NCBI GenBank assembly: GCA_030705955.1
Contig: JAUZPL010000007.1
Location: 28,955 to 92,954 of the forward strand
Direction: 5' to 3'
DNA: 64,000 bases
Source: Bacillota bacterium
Lineage (GTDB): Bacteria > Bacillota > Bacilli > Bacillales > Cytobacillaceae
Under the pieces are notes generated by a model that saw nothing but the letters and a program-made list of their open reading frames with translations, made no database searches and was not told the DNA's origin. Positions 18,589 through 26,425 of this stretch are shown piece after piece. How positions within the stretch are numbered: position 1 is the stretch's first letter; every line of letters begins with the position of its first letter. The translations under genes and the position numbers were made by a program.

Positions 18589-18915
18589 ATGGAAATCCTA
18601 ATAACAGAGGCAGCTGCCGAAAAAATAAATGAAAAGATCCAAACATTAAATGGTTATATAAAGCTAAAATACGATATAGAAGGCTGCGGTTGTGCGGTTG
18701 ACGGAGTTTCTGCATTATGGCTTGTACCTGAGCTTGATGGGGATGACATTGCGATTGAAACAAATGATCGACCCATTTACATGGAAAAATCAAAAACAGT
18801 TTTCTTTGATGAGCAAATGAAAATAGACTTTTCTAATACATCCAATAGCTTTCAATTAAAAAGCCCAAATCAAATTTTAAACGGACGACTAAATTTTATT
18901 ATACAAACGAAGTAA
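18589..18915 (+). CDS. yqkB: HesB/IscA-like protein YqkB
   Basis: A 108-aa protein of the HesB/IscA-like fold (iron-sulfur biogenesis domain), YqkB subgroup. ITEAAAEKINEKI opens the domain and GCGCAVDG, at about residues 33-40, replaces the classical Cys ligands of IscA. The classical C-terminal CGCG motif is absent, so cluster carriage cannot be assumed. The start is ATG 18589, with AAGGGG 9 nt upstream. Confidence 0.85.
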   Translation: MEILITEAAAEKINEKIQTLNGYIKLKYDIEGCGCAVDGVSALWLVPELDGDDIAIETNDRPIYMEKSKTVFFDEQMKIDFSNTSNSFQLKSPNQILNGRLNFIIQTK

Positions 18916-18919
18916 TATA

Positions 18920-18945
18920 AGACCTTTTTAAAAGGTCTACTTTTT
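18920..18945 (+). terminator. terminator of yqkB
   Basis: AGACCTTT and AAAGGTCT form a stem within 18920-18938, followed by a run of T. A second hairpin lies downstream at 19001-19023. Confidence 0.8.
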
Positions 18946-19000
18946 TTGAAAACATAATAAAATGATGCTGGGATGGGCACAAGGGAAATCGAATGAAGTA

Positions 19001-19027
19001 GGGGATTGAATGATTCAATCCCCTTTT
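19001..19027 (+). terminator. second hairpin, possible backup terminator
   Basis: GGGGATTGAA (19001-19010) and TTCAATCCCC (19014-19023) form a perfect 10-bp stem followed by TTTT. It lies between convergent yqkB and yqkD. Confidence 0.7.
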
Positions 19028-19032
19028 GGACC

Positions 19033-19959
19033 TTAAACAACATTCGATGGATTATAACCTATGTGTTTTTCTAAAAATTCATCGATAACATGTTCATAAT
19101 CCTTTTGGTTTTGAGAAAAGGATTGTGCATGAAGACCATTTGCAGCGAGGTAGAGCATTTTAGGCCCATTTTTCTTAGCAAATAATTCTTCTGTCATAGC
19201 CGGTAAAATATAGTCATCTTTTTTACTATGAATGAACAGTATGGGATGATGAATATTTTGAATGAAGGCGATTGGCGAAACCTCATGGATGGAATATTTA
19301 TCTCGAATACGTAAAAATAAATTGGCAATTGGCAATAGAGGCCATGAAGGGAGCTTCATTTCGATTTTTAGTCGGTAGCGAAGCTGCTCTTTAAAATTAG
19401 AAAAAGGGCAATCAGCTATATAAAAATCAGCACCATCACAAAGCATCCCTGCATATAAAAGCATGGTGACTGCGCCCATCGATTCTCCGTGAATGCCAAG
19501 TTGGATTGAATCCCCTTTTTCGTGTTTTAACCAGTCCACAACAGCTTTTAAATCAAACTTTTCATAATGGCCAAAGCTTGTTGTTTTCCCGCCTGATTCA
19601 CCGTGACGTCTGTGATCATAAATTAAAACATTAAATCCACGCTTTAAAAATAGATTCATGTATTTGATGGAATTGATTTTATTTTCCGTCACACCGTGAG
19701 AAATAATGATATAACGATTATTAGAATATGGTTCGACTAAGACGGCTTTTAACAAATAGCCAGAAGGGGAAGAAATAAATACATCTAATTTAGGAAGGGA
19801 ATCAAATTCTTCAGGGTTATACCTTCCTGCCTCCTTCTCCCGTTTTAAAATCTGCTCTTCATCCTTCTTTTTTATGTACATGAGCTTATTTGTAAAATAG
19901 AAACCAATTGTACAAAGGAAAAGGAATGCAGTAAAAAGGAGCTGGAATGTTTTTTTCAA
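19033..19959 (-). CDS. yqkD: Membrane-anchored alpha/beta hydrolase YqkD
   Basis: A serine hydrolase of 308 aa. An N-terminal hydrophobic anchor (FQLLFTAFLFLCTIGFYF) is followed by an alpha/beta-hydrolase domain with ISHGVTEN (oxyanion region), YDHRRHGESGG and the nucleophile elbow GIHGESMGA. The likely catalytic Asp is in HSKKDDYILP and the His in ANGLHAQSF. The domain probably faces outward. The substrate is unknown. TTG 19959 is preferred over ATG 19974 because GAGGTGG precedes it by 6 nt. In B. subtilis yqkD is followed closely by yqkE; here yqkE lies 21 kb away. Confidence 0.88.
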   Translation of the reverse strand: MKKTFQLLFTAFLFLCTIGFYFTNKLMYIKKKDEEQILKREKEAGRYNPEEFDSLPKLDVFISSPSGYLLKAVLVEPYSNNRYIIISHGVTENKINSIKYMNLFLKRGFNVLIYDHRRHGESGGKTTSFGHYEKFDLKAVVDWLKHEKGDSIQLGIHGESMGAVTMLLYAGMLCDGADFYIADCPFSNFKEQLRYRLKIEMKLPSWPLLPIANLFLRIRDKYSIHEVSPIAFIQNIHHPILFIHSKKDDYILPAMTEELFAKKNGPKMLYLAANGLHAQSFSQNQKDYEHVIDEFLEKHIGYNPSNVV

Positions 19960-20012
19960 GGACAACCACCTCATTTAAAAGATATATTATTGTATATTTT
20001 ACCATAGAAAAA

Positions 20013-20030
20013 GCCGCTACCTCTAGCGGC
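20013..20030 (-). terminator. terminator after the 44-aa ORF
   Basis: GCCGCTA (20013-20019) and TAGCGGC (20024-20030) form a 7-bp stem with a 4-nt loop. A T-run follows on the minus strand. Confidence 0.75.
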
Positions 20031-20049
20031 CTGGGAAAGCATTAACATA

Positions 20050-20184
20050 TTATTGCTCAGCATTCTGACGTTTCGTAGGATGAAGCTCCTTTTCTAGTTC
20101 CTCTCTTGCAATCATTCTTTTTCCTGTTTCGGCGGCTGGTTGTCCCTTTTGGCTAAATCCCTTGTCACGTTTTTGGCTCATCAT
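20050..20184 (-). CDS. Small hydrophilic protein, 44 aa, unknown
   Basis: A short reading frame with a good site (AGGGAG, 6 nt before ATG 20184) and its own terminator. The product MMSQKRDKGFSQKG... is highly charged, rich in Lys, Arg, Glu and Gln, with no hydrophobic segment. It looks like the small basic or charged proteins common in Bacillaceae, some of them sporulation-associated, but I do not recognise the family. It lies downstream of the HMG-CoA lyase gene on the same strand. Confidence 0.55.
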   Translation of the reverse strand: MMSQKRDKGFSQKGQPAAETGKRMIAREELEKELHPTKRQNAEQ

Positions 20185-20256
20185 GTGCATCTCCCTTTCA
20201 AGAGTGGTTTCCTTCTTAAGATGAGTAAATTGGAGGAAGCTTATGCGTAAAAATGA

Positions 20257-21159
20257 TTATTCCGCCAGTGTATTTAAGCGAAAGTATGCGCTTTCAATTT
20301 TTCTTGAAAGATGTGGACGAACAATGTCAATGGCCTTTAATAATAGGTTGAGATCAATCCCAGTACTGATGCCCATTCTTTCCAGCATATAAACAACATC
20401 CTCTGTAGCCACATTTCCTGATGCCCCTGGTGCAAATGGACAACCACCAAGACCGCCAGCAGATGTATCAAACCGATCAATGCCTGCCTGGAGGGCTGCG
20501 AAAATATTTGAGAGTGCAAGCTTTCGGGTATCATGAAAATGAGCAGTAATAAGTGTGTTAGGAAATGAGGCTTTTAATTGTGAAAATAAGTAATATACTT
20601 CATTTGGAACAGCCATCCCAATTGTATCAGCTACACTTAATTCATCTACACCTGCTTCAACAAATTCAAGACAGAGTTTGAATGTTTCAGAAGGGTCTAT
20701 TTTACCTTCATAAGGACAATAAAAGGCTGTTGAAATGCAAGCCCTTACAAAATACTCTTTTGCCTTTAACTCCTGAATAATCGGAATAAGTTCTGTCATG
20801 CTTTCCTTAGTCGTTTTATTAATATTTTGTTGATTGAATTGATTGCTTGCACCAACGAAAACGGCAACAGCTTTGCATTCTGTTTCTAAGATGCGTTCAA
20901 CTCCTTTGCGATTTGGTGCTAGGACAATGTTTCTAATTTTTACATCTAAGCCATTAGAAACGATTTCACCGGCATCTGCCATTTGAGGCACCCATTTTGG
21001 TGAAACAAAGGACGTTAATTCCATCTCCATAATTCCAGCATTTTTTAATTCCTCAATAAACATTTTTTTGATTTCCGTGGGTATAAAGGATTTCTCATTT
21101 TGCAGCCCGTCACGCGGACCAACTTCGATAATGGTTGCCCTTTTTGGTAAAATTATCAA
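20257..21159 (-). CDS. mvaB: Hydroxymethylglutaryl-CoA lyase
   Basis: Cleaves HMG-CoA to acetyl-CoA and acetoacetate, the last step of leucine breakdown. It has 300 aa from TTG 21159, with a run of seven G 6 nt upstream; the frame extends to 21195 without a site. It is a TIM-barrel of the HMGL-like family with EVGPRDGLQNEK near the N-terminus (metal ligand Asp). AHFHDTRKLALSN supplies metal His residues, and the signature GGLGGCPFAPGASGNVATED carries the catalytic Cys. It is divergent from a 3-oxoacid CoA-transferase, which would activate the acetoacetate. Confidence 0.93.
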   Translation of the reverse strand: MIILPKRATIIEVGPRDGLQNEKSFIPTEIKKMFIEELKNAGIMEMELTSFVSPKWVPQMADAGEIVSNGLDVKIRNIVLAPNRKGVERILETECKAVAVFVGASNQFNQQNINKTTKESMTELIPIIQELKAKEYFVRACISTAFYCPYEGKIDPSETFKLCLEFVEAGVDELSVADTIGMAVPNEVYYLFSQLKASFPNTLITAHFHDTRKLALSNIFAALQAGIDRFDTSAGGLGGCPFAPGASGNVATEDVVYMLERMGISTGIDLNLLLKAIDIVRPHLSRKIESAYFRLNTLAE

Positions 21160-21286
21160 TATCTTCCCCCCCTTGTAAAATAATTCATATATCAATTGTA
21201 AGAATAATATAAATTTTATGAAAGTAAAAGGAATTTTAATCTTTCACTAGAAATTAATAATGTAAGTAATGTGAACATTGTATGAA

Positions 21287-21301
21287 ATGAAAGCGTTTTC
21301 T
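21287..21301 (+). promoter_or_regulatory. cre site (CcpA) before scoA
   Basis: ATGAAAGCGTTTTCT matches the cre consensus WTGNAARCGNWWWCA at 14 of 15 positions. It lies between the divergent HMG-CoA lyase and CoA-transferase genes, implying carbon catabolite repression. Confidence 0.7.
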
Positions 21302-21364
21302 AAGTAAGGTGTCAGAACTATTGGTGAGCTAGGATAAACAGGTATCAATGAAAGGAGAGGTAGA

Positions 21365-22054
21365 ATGAAAAGGATTTTTACGTCCTTTAAAGAGGCAATT
21401 GCAGATATCCAAGATGGGGCAACATTAATGGTAGGTGGCTTCGGGCTATGTGGAATTCCTGAAAATTTAATTTTAGCCTTAGTAGAAAAAGGGGTGAAGG
21501 ACTTAACTGTCATTTCGAATAACTGTGGTGTAGATGAATGGGGGCTTGGACTTCTCTTGAAAAATAAACAAATTAAGAAAATGATTGGATCATATGTAGG
21601 AGAAAATAAAGAGTTTGAGAGACAGGTTCTATCAGGAGAAATTGAAGTAGAACTCATTCCTCAGGGGACACTGGCAGAGAAAATTCGAGCGGGAGGAGCC
21701 GGAATCCCAGCCTTTTATACGCCTGCAGGTGTTGGAACTCCAATAGCCGAAGGGAAGGAAATTAGAATATTTAATGGAAAAGAATATATATTGGAAGAGG
21801 CGTTGACAGCAGATTTTAGTATTATACGGGCTTGGAAGGGTGATAAGATAGGAAACCTTGTCTATCACAAAACAGCCAGAAATTTTAATCCGATGATTGC
21901 CGCTGCAGGTAAGCTGACGATTGCGGAGGTAGAGGTTCTTTGTGAAATCGGAGAATTAGATCCGAATCAAATTCATACTCCAAGTATATATGTCCAATCC
22001 ATTATAAAAGGAGAGCAAGCAAAACGAATTGAGAAATTAACCTTAAGTAAATAA
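21365..22054 (+). CDS. scoA: 3-oxoacid CoA-transferase subunit A
   Basis: The alpha subunit of a heterodimeric class I CoA-transferase (ScoA/AtoD type), 229 aa. Seen are the glycine loop [19 protein letters not shown] and the [15 protein letters not shown] segment typical of the family. With scoB it moves CoA from succinyl-CoA or acetyl-CoA to acetoacetate. A GGAGAGG site precedes ATG 21365. scoB follows after 23 bp. The neighbouring HMG-CoA lyase produces the expected substrate, acetoacetate. Confidence 0.93.
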   Translation: MKRIFTSFKEAIADIQDGATLMVGGFGLCGIPENLILALVEKGVKDLTVISNNCGVDEWGLGLLLKNKQIKKMIGSYVGENKEFERQVLSGEIEVELIPQGTLAEKIRAGGAGIPAFYTPAGVGTPIAEGKEIRIFNGKEYILEEALTADFSIIRAWKGDKIGNLVYHKTARNFNPMIAAAGKLTIAEVEVLCEIGELDPNQIHTPSIYVQSIIKGEQAKRIEKLTLSK

Positions 22055-22077
22055 GGTGTAAAGGGGGGGAAGTCCGA

Positions 22078-22740
22078 ATGGATAAAATATTTGTAAGAGA
22101 AAAAATTGCAAAACGGGCTGAAAAAGAGATCGAAAATGGATTTTATGTAAATCTGGGAATTGGTATGCATACACTTGTAGCAAATTATATTTCGGAAAAT
22201 AAACAAGTTGTTTTACAATCAGAGAACGGGTTACTTGGCATCGGGCCCTATCCGAACGAGGAAGAGGTAGATCCGGATTTAATAAATGCAGGGAAAGAGA
22301 CAGTTACTGCTGTAAAAGGTGCAGCATTTTTTGATAGTGCTGAATCATTTGCCATGATTCGTGGAGGACATATCAATATTGCCATTCTCGGGGGAATGGA
22401 AGTTTCAGAGCAGGGAGATTTGGCTAATTGGATGATCCCAGGGAAAATGATTAAAGGAATGGGGGGAGCTATGGACCTTGTCCATGGTGCTCAAAAAATT
22501 ATTGTCATTATGGAACATGTGAATAAAAATGGTGAGTCAAAAATTTTAAAGAAATGTACGCTGCCTTTAACGGGTAAAGGGGTAGTAGACCGAATTATCA
22601 CTGATAGAGCGGTTATGGACGTAACGGAGAAAGGGCTAAAACTCATAGAAGTAGCGAAGGGTTTTACAATTGAAGAAGTGATAAATTCAACTGCTTCATC
22701 TTTAGAGGTTGATGATGATGTAATCCTAAATTCATATTGA
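22078..22740 (+). CDS. scoB: 3-oxoacid CoA-transferase subunit B
   Basis: The beta subunit of the same CoA-transferase, 220 aa. The active-site glutamate that forms the CoA thioester is Glu49 in [27 protein letters not shown] and [14 protein letters not shown] are further family segments. It starts with ATG 22078 after AAGGGGGG. A terminator follows at 22764. Confidence 0.94.
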   Translation: MDKIFVREKIAKRAEKEIENGFYVNLGIGMHTLVANYISENKQVVLQSENGLLGIGPYPNEEEVDPDLINAGKETVTAVKGAAFFDSAESFAMIRGGHINIAILGGMEVSEQGDLANWMIPGKMIKGMGGAMDLVHGAQKIIVIMEHVNKNGESKILKKCTLPLTGKGVVDRIITDRAVMDVTEKGLKLIEVAKGFTIEEVINSTASSLEVDDDVILNSY

Positions 22741-22763
22741 TAATAATGTGTATTTTAAAAAGA

Positions 22764-22796
22764 ATGTTCAGTGAAAAGACTGAACGTTTTTTTGTA
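22764..22796 (+). terminator. terminator of scoAB
   Basis: GTTCAGT and ACTGAAC pair around GAAAAG and are followed by seven T. Confidence 0.85.
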
Positions 22797-22838
22797 AAAA
22801 AAATGTGATAATTTTGTGAAAAACAACTTAGAATATCC

Positions 22839-22945
22839 TTGACAGTCTAATAGATTTAGATTATTCTAAAAACATAACAAATGTAATGAGTTGTAACAAA
22901 TGTGAATTACGGTATAAAAAAAACAAGCACTATAACATTTGTTAT
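22839..22945 (+). promoter_or_regulatory. sigma-A promoter and SorC-type operator cluster before gutM
   Basis: TTGACA (22839-22844) and TATTCT (22862-22867) are 17 nt apart. Operator half-sites follow: ATAACAAATG at 22874-22883, GTAACAAATG at 22893-22902 and the inverted CATTTGTTAT at 22936-22945. The same half-site occurs at two other promoters in the window. This and the cre site fill most of the 341 bp between scoB and gutM. Confidence 0.75.
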
Positions 22946-22993
22946 GAAAAAAGAGTAAGCAAATGGAGGATCCAATATATTTTTTTGGCAAAA

Positions 22994-23008
22994 TTGAAAG
23001 CGCTTAAA
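22994..23008 (+). promoter_or_regulatory. cre site before gutM
   Basis: TTGAAAGCGCTTAAA matches the cre consensus at 14 of 15 positions and lies downstream of the promoter, a position typical of roadblock repression by CcpA. Confidence 0.65.
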
Positions 23009-23081
23009 AAGCTTTCGGTAATTGCTAAAGGAGGGTGAGACGCCAAAATTAGACTAAAACTATATTAAAAGAGGTGCAAAT

Positions 23082-23507
23082 ATGAAGCTTACCATTACAC
23101 TTTGTGCAATTTTATTAATGCAATATATATTTTCTTTTATTCAAATTCAACTTTATAAAAAAAATATGGAGAAAATTGTTAGCGGTTACAGAGGAGACGA
23201 TGGTTTTTATATTTTTTCGGGAATGGAAAAAAGAAAACTAAGTTCAGGTGCTATTGTAATCATCATTGTGGATAATCTTTATACCATACATGAATGCCAT
23301 ATAATGAAAGGCGTTTCCGTCTTTTCAAGGTTTAAAGAACTGAAAAAATACAAAGGCAAGCATGTTGGCGAAATGGTGAATGATGTAAATGAAACCTATG
23401 TAGAACAAAACAAGCGAAAAAAAGTCTCTGCAATAGGGAAAGCATTATTAACCGCAGGAGAAAATGCATTACTAACAGTTTCAAAGAAAAATATATCCAT
23501 AGGATAA
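23082..23507 (+). CDS. gutM: Glucitol operon activator-like protein (GutM family)
   Basis: A 141-aa GutM/SrlM-family protein. The N-terminal hydrophobic segment LTITLCAILLMQYIFSFIQIQLY probably anchors it in the membrane. The rest is a small alpha/beta domain with MEKIVSGYRGDDGFYIFSGMEKR, the recognisable core of the family. In enterobacteria GutM helps activate the glucitol operon; in Gram-positive bacteria it travels with glucitol-type PTS genes and its mechanism is unclear. It is the first gene of the PTS operon, with AGAGGTG before the ATG. Confidence 0.88.
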   Translation: MKLTITLCAILLMQYIFSFIQIQLYKKNMEKIVSGYRGDDGFYIFSGMEKRKLSSGAIVIIIVDNLYTIHECHIMKGVSVFSRFKELKKYKGKHVGEMVNDVNETYVEQNKRKKVSAIGKALLTAGENALLTVSKKNISIG

Positions 23508-23522
23508 GAGAAAGGGTGTTTA

Positions 23523-24059
23523 ATGATGGAATGGATTCAATGGTTAGGTTCACACTTTATTGGTATGTTTGATGCTGGTGGTAAAACATTTATGGGTTTA
23601 GTGACAGGAATTATCCCTACCTTGGTTGTTCTTTTAACATTCACACACTTTATTATTAAGATAGTTGGAGAAGAACGAGTTAATAGGATTATCCAATTTG
23701 CTGCAAAATACACACTTTTAAGATATACCCTTATGCCAATTCTATCAGTGTTACTTTTAACTAACCCAATGGCATATACATTCGGAAGATTCTTGCCTGA
23801 AAAACAAAAGCCAGCTTTTTATGACTCAGCCGTTTCATTTGTTCATCCAGTTACTTCTTTATTCCCATATGCAAATGCAGGTGAGCTTTTCGTTTACATT
23901 GGAATCGCTAATGGTATCAAACAATTACATTTGCCAGTTGCCGGATTAGCCGTTCGCTATTTTCTAGTTGGTATTGTTGTTATTCTAATTCGTGGAATTG
24001 TAACAGAAGCCATTACAAAATATTTAGCAAACAGAATGGAAACAAAATCGCAATTATAA
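23523..24059 (+). CDS. srlA: PTS glucitol/sorbitol-type transporter subunit IIC
   Basis: The membrane channel half of a Gut-family PTS, 178 aa with about four to five hydrophobic helices. WLGSHFIGMFDAGGKTFMGLVTGIIPTLVVLLTF is the characteristic N-terminus. MPILSVLLLTNPMAYTFGRFLPEKQKPAFYDS is a conserved loop. It works with SrlE and SrlB to take up and phosphorylate a polyol. It starts 16 bp after gutM. Confidence 0.94.
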   Translation: MMEWIQWLGSHFIGMFDAGGKTFMGLVTGIIPTLVVLLTFTHFIIKIVGEERVNRIIQFAAKYTLLRYTLMPILSVLLLTNPMAYTFGRFLPEKQKPAFYDSAVSFVHPVTSLFPYANAGELFVYIGIANGIKQLHLPVAGLAVRYFLVGIVVILIRGIVTEAITKYLANRMETKSQL

Positions 24060-24074
24060 AAGGAGGAATGGCAA

Positions 24075-25088
24075 ATGTCTAATCGTGCAGTATTCATATC
24101 TAAAGGATCTGGTGGATGGGGTGTGGGACTCCATTTAGAACCAAAAGGAAAGAAGAATAAAGTCGTATCGGTTACTGGTGGAGGAATTCACCCAGTTGCA
24201 AAAAGAATTGCTGAATTAACAGGGACTGAAGCAATAGATGGGTTTAGAAACGCAGTTCCTGAGGAAGAAATGATGTGTGTTGTTATTGACTGCGGCGGAA
24301 CAGCACGAATTGGAGTTTACCCAATGAAAAGAATTCCAACAGTTGATGTGTTGCCTTCTTCACCATCAGGCCCACTATCCAAATATGTAACAGAGGATAT
24401 CTTCGTTTCAGGTGTTACTCCAAAACAAGTTGTTCAAGCTGAAGGTAATTCTGAAGCAGCAGGTGCTTTAGAGGAAGATCATCCGAAATTTAATACGCAG
24501 GATAAAGAAAGTTTCCAAAAAGAGTATAAGCAGCTAAAACAAGAGGTTCAGCAAGTTAGTAATGAAAACTTTTTAATGAGAATGTCTAGGGGTATTGGAA
24601 AAATAACAGGAACACTATACCAAGCAGGACGCGATTCCATAGATATGCTTATTAAAAACATTTTACCATTCATGGCCTTTGTTAGTATGTTAATGGGTAT
24701 CATTACTTATACAGGATTAGGTAATGTGATTGCAAAATCACTTTCGCCCTTTGCCGGGTCGTTCTGGGGGTTAATTGCCATTGTAATCGTATGTACATTA
24801 CCATTCTTATCGCCGGTGTTAGGACCAGGTGCAGTTATCGCTCAAGTTATCGGTGTGTTAATCGGAAGTCAAATTGCCCTTGGACACATACCGCCACAAT
24901 ATGCTTTACCAGCTCTATTCGCAATTGACGGTCAGGTTGGATGTGACTTTATCCCAGTTGGATTGTCGCTCGGAGAAGCCAAACCAGAAACCGTTCAATA
25001 TGGAGTTCCGGCCGTTCTGTATAGTCGCTTAATTACTGGTATCATTTCAGTTGTAATTGCTTACTTTGCAAGTTTTGGTTTGTATTAA
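24075..25088 (+). CDS. srlE: PTS glucitol/sorbitol-type transporter subunit IIBC
   Basis: A 337-aa protein. The cytoplasmic IIB domain covers residues 1-110, with the phosphocysteine Cys73 in [13 protein letters not shown] linker with charged and coiled-coil character follows at about 125-165, then the IIC2 membrane domain. That domain holds [12 protein letters not shown] and [50 protein letters not shown]. The phosphate path is SrlB (His) to Cys73 to substrate. It follows srlA by 15 bp. srlB is not adjacent but lies 2.6 kb downstream. Confidence 0.94.
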   Translation: MSNRAVFISKGSGGWGVGLHLEPKGKKNKVVSVTGGGIHPVAKRIAELTGTEAIDGFRNAVPEEEMMCVVIDCGGTARIGVYPMKRIPTVDVLPSSPSGPLSKYVTEDIFVSGVTPKQVVQAEGNSEAAGALEEDHPKFNTQDKESFQKEYKQLKQEVQQVSNENFLMRMSRGIGKITGTLYQAGRDSIDMLIKNILPFMAFVSMLMGIITYTGLGNVIAKSLSPFAGSFWGLIAIVIVCTLPFLSPVLGPGAVIAQVIGVLIGSQIALGHIPPQYALPALFAIDGQVGCDFIPVGLSLGEAKPETVQYGVPAVLYSRLITGIISVVIAYFASFGLY

Positions 25089-25108
25089 TAAGATAGTTTT
25101 TTTACAAG

Positions 25109-25158
25109 ACTATGCATATTGGCCGTTTCACTGGATTTTTTTGGCCAATATGCATAGT
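25109..25158 (+). terminator. large hairpin after srlE, probable terminator
   Basis: A perfect 16-bp inverted repeat, ACTATGCATATTGGCC (25109-25124) and GGCCAATATGCATAGT (25143-25158), with an 18-nt loop. The flanking run TATCTATTTTTAT is T-rich. It separates the PTS operon from the SorC regulator gene. Confidence 0.65.
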
Positions 25159-25254
25159 TATCTATTTTTATATAAAAGACTATGTTAAATCTTGGTGATT
25201 TTGCTACTATGATGAATGGAGAGGTAAATTTTTAGTATAGGGACGTGGGGTTTT

Positions 25255-26193
25255 ATGGACTTTTTAGAGAATCGCCGGCTACTTGTTAGAGTGGCAAATA
25301 TGTATTATGAGGAAGGAGCAACACAATCCGATATAGCTGAAGCTATTGGTGTTAGTCGCTCTCTTGTTTCAAAATATTTAACAAAGGCAAGAGAACTAGG
25401 AATTGTTGAAATTACTATTCATGATGACTATCAACAGCAGCATCGTACTTTAGAAAGAAAATTAGAACGTCTCTACGGTTTACGTGAGGCTTTTTGTATA
25501 GATACAGTAGGACAAGAGGCTGCCAAAAAGCATCTTGGAGAGGCAGCAAGTAAATATTTACTGAGAGTAATGAAGGATGATCAAATAATAGGATTATCTT
25601 CAGGAACCACCTTATCTGAAATTGCGAAAGCTCTTAACTCGCCACAAATCTACCCAAATGCAACCTTTATTCCAATGGTAGGGGGAATGGGAGATGAGCG
25701 TGTAGATATACATGCAAATACCCTTGCAGCTCGAATAGGGGATACCATGCAGGCAAAATATGAACTTCTACATGTTCCTGTTATGGTTGATACAAAAGAA
25801 GCAAAGGAAATATTAATGAGGCAACCATCAATCAAACAAAAGTTTGAAATAGCTGAAAAAGCCAATATAGCTTTAGTTGGTATTGGAGGAAGTCCCGATT
25901 ACTCTACAATGGTGAAAACATATCTTGGCAAAGAATATCAAAATATTAAGGATGACAATTCGATTGTTGGAGATATTTGCTATAACTTTATTAATAAATA
26001 TGGAAAACCAGTAAATAACTTATGGAATGATCGTGTTCTTGCATTAGACCTAGAAAAGCTAAAAAAAATACCTTTAGTAATTGGTGTTGCATCGGGATTA
26101 GAAAAAGTGGACGCTATTCAGGCTGCCTTAATAGGTGATTTAATCGATGTTCTTATTACGGATGAGGAAACAGGGAATGCTCTTTTGCAATAA
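25255..26193 (+). CDS. SorC-family transcriptional regulator (copy 1)
   Basis: A 312-aa regulator. The N-terminal helix-turn-helix covers residues 8-55 (VRVANMYYEEGATQSDIAEAIGVSRSLVSKYLTKARELGIVEI), followed by a SorC/DeoR-type sugar-phosphate-binding domain. That domain contains GLSSGTTLSEIA, FIPMVGGMGDERVDIHANTLA and the late VIGVASGLEKVDAIQAAL. Such regulators bind phosphorylated sugars and polyols. It lies between the PTS operon and the oxidoreductase operon and is a candidate for binding the shared ACAAATG operator. Confidence 0.92.
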   Translation: MDFLENRRLLVRVANMYYEEGATQSDIAEAIGVSRSLVSKYLTKARELGIVEITIHDDYQQQHRTLERKLERLYGLREAFCIDTVGQEAAKKHLGEAASKYLLRVMKDDQIIGLSSGTTLSEIAKALNSPQIYPNATFIPMVGGMGDERVDIHANTLAARIGDTMQAKYELLHVPVMVDTKEAKEILMRQPSIKQKFEIAEKANIALVGIGGSPDYSTMVKTYLGKEYQNIKDDNSIVGDICYNFINKYGKPVNNLWNDRVLALDLEKLKKIPLVIGVASGLEKVDAIQAALIGDLIDVLITDEETGNALLQ

Positions 26194-26236
26194 CATTTAA
26201 AAAATTAAAAAATGCCAAAAAATTAGAACATTTTTA

Positions 26237-26308
26237 TTGACAGCCCTTTCATTCTGGTTTAATCTATGGATGTAAGTAACAAATGACACGAGTCGGAACA
26301 TTTGTTAC
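26237..26308 (+). promoter_or_regulatory. sigma-A promoter and operator before the SAF oxidoreductase
   Basis: TTGACA (26237-26242) and TAATCT (26260-26265) are 17 nt apart. They are followed by a perfect inverted repeat, GTAACAAATG (26276-26285) and CATTTGTTAC (26299-26308), with a 13-nt spacer. This places a repressor-type site just after the -10. A weaker cre-like sequence (13 of 15) is at 26380-26394. Confidence 0.78.
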
Positions 26309-26425
26309 AAAGAATAGTAGTTTGTGATAGTTGATAAATTTTGTTCAAAATCTTTAAAGCGTACCCCATTGCGAACAGAATGTAAGCGCTGTAAGGATGA
26401 ATATTCTCACATAGGAGGAATGAAA

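Noticed and set aside
22874..22945. Possible CRISPR-like short repeats
   Set aside because: The repeated 10-mers are irregularly spaced and inverted; they fit operators and there are no spacers or cas genes.
26324..26425. Upstream extension of the SAF oxidoreductase
   Set aside because: The extension carries unrelated sequence between operator and AGGAGG; the ribosome site clearly serves ATG 26426.
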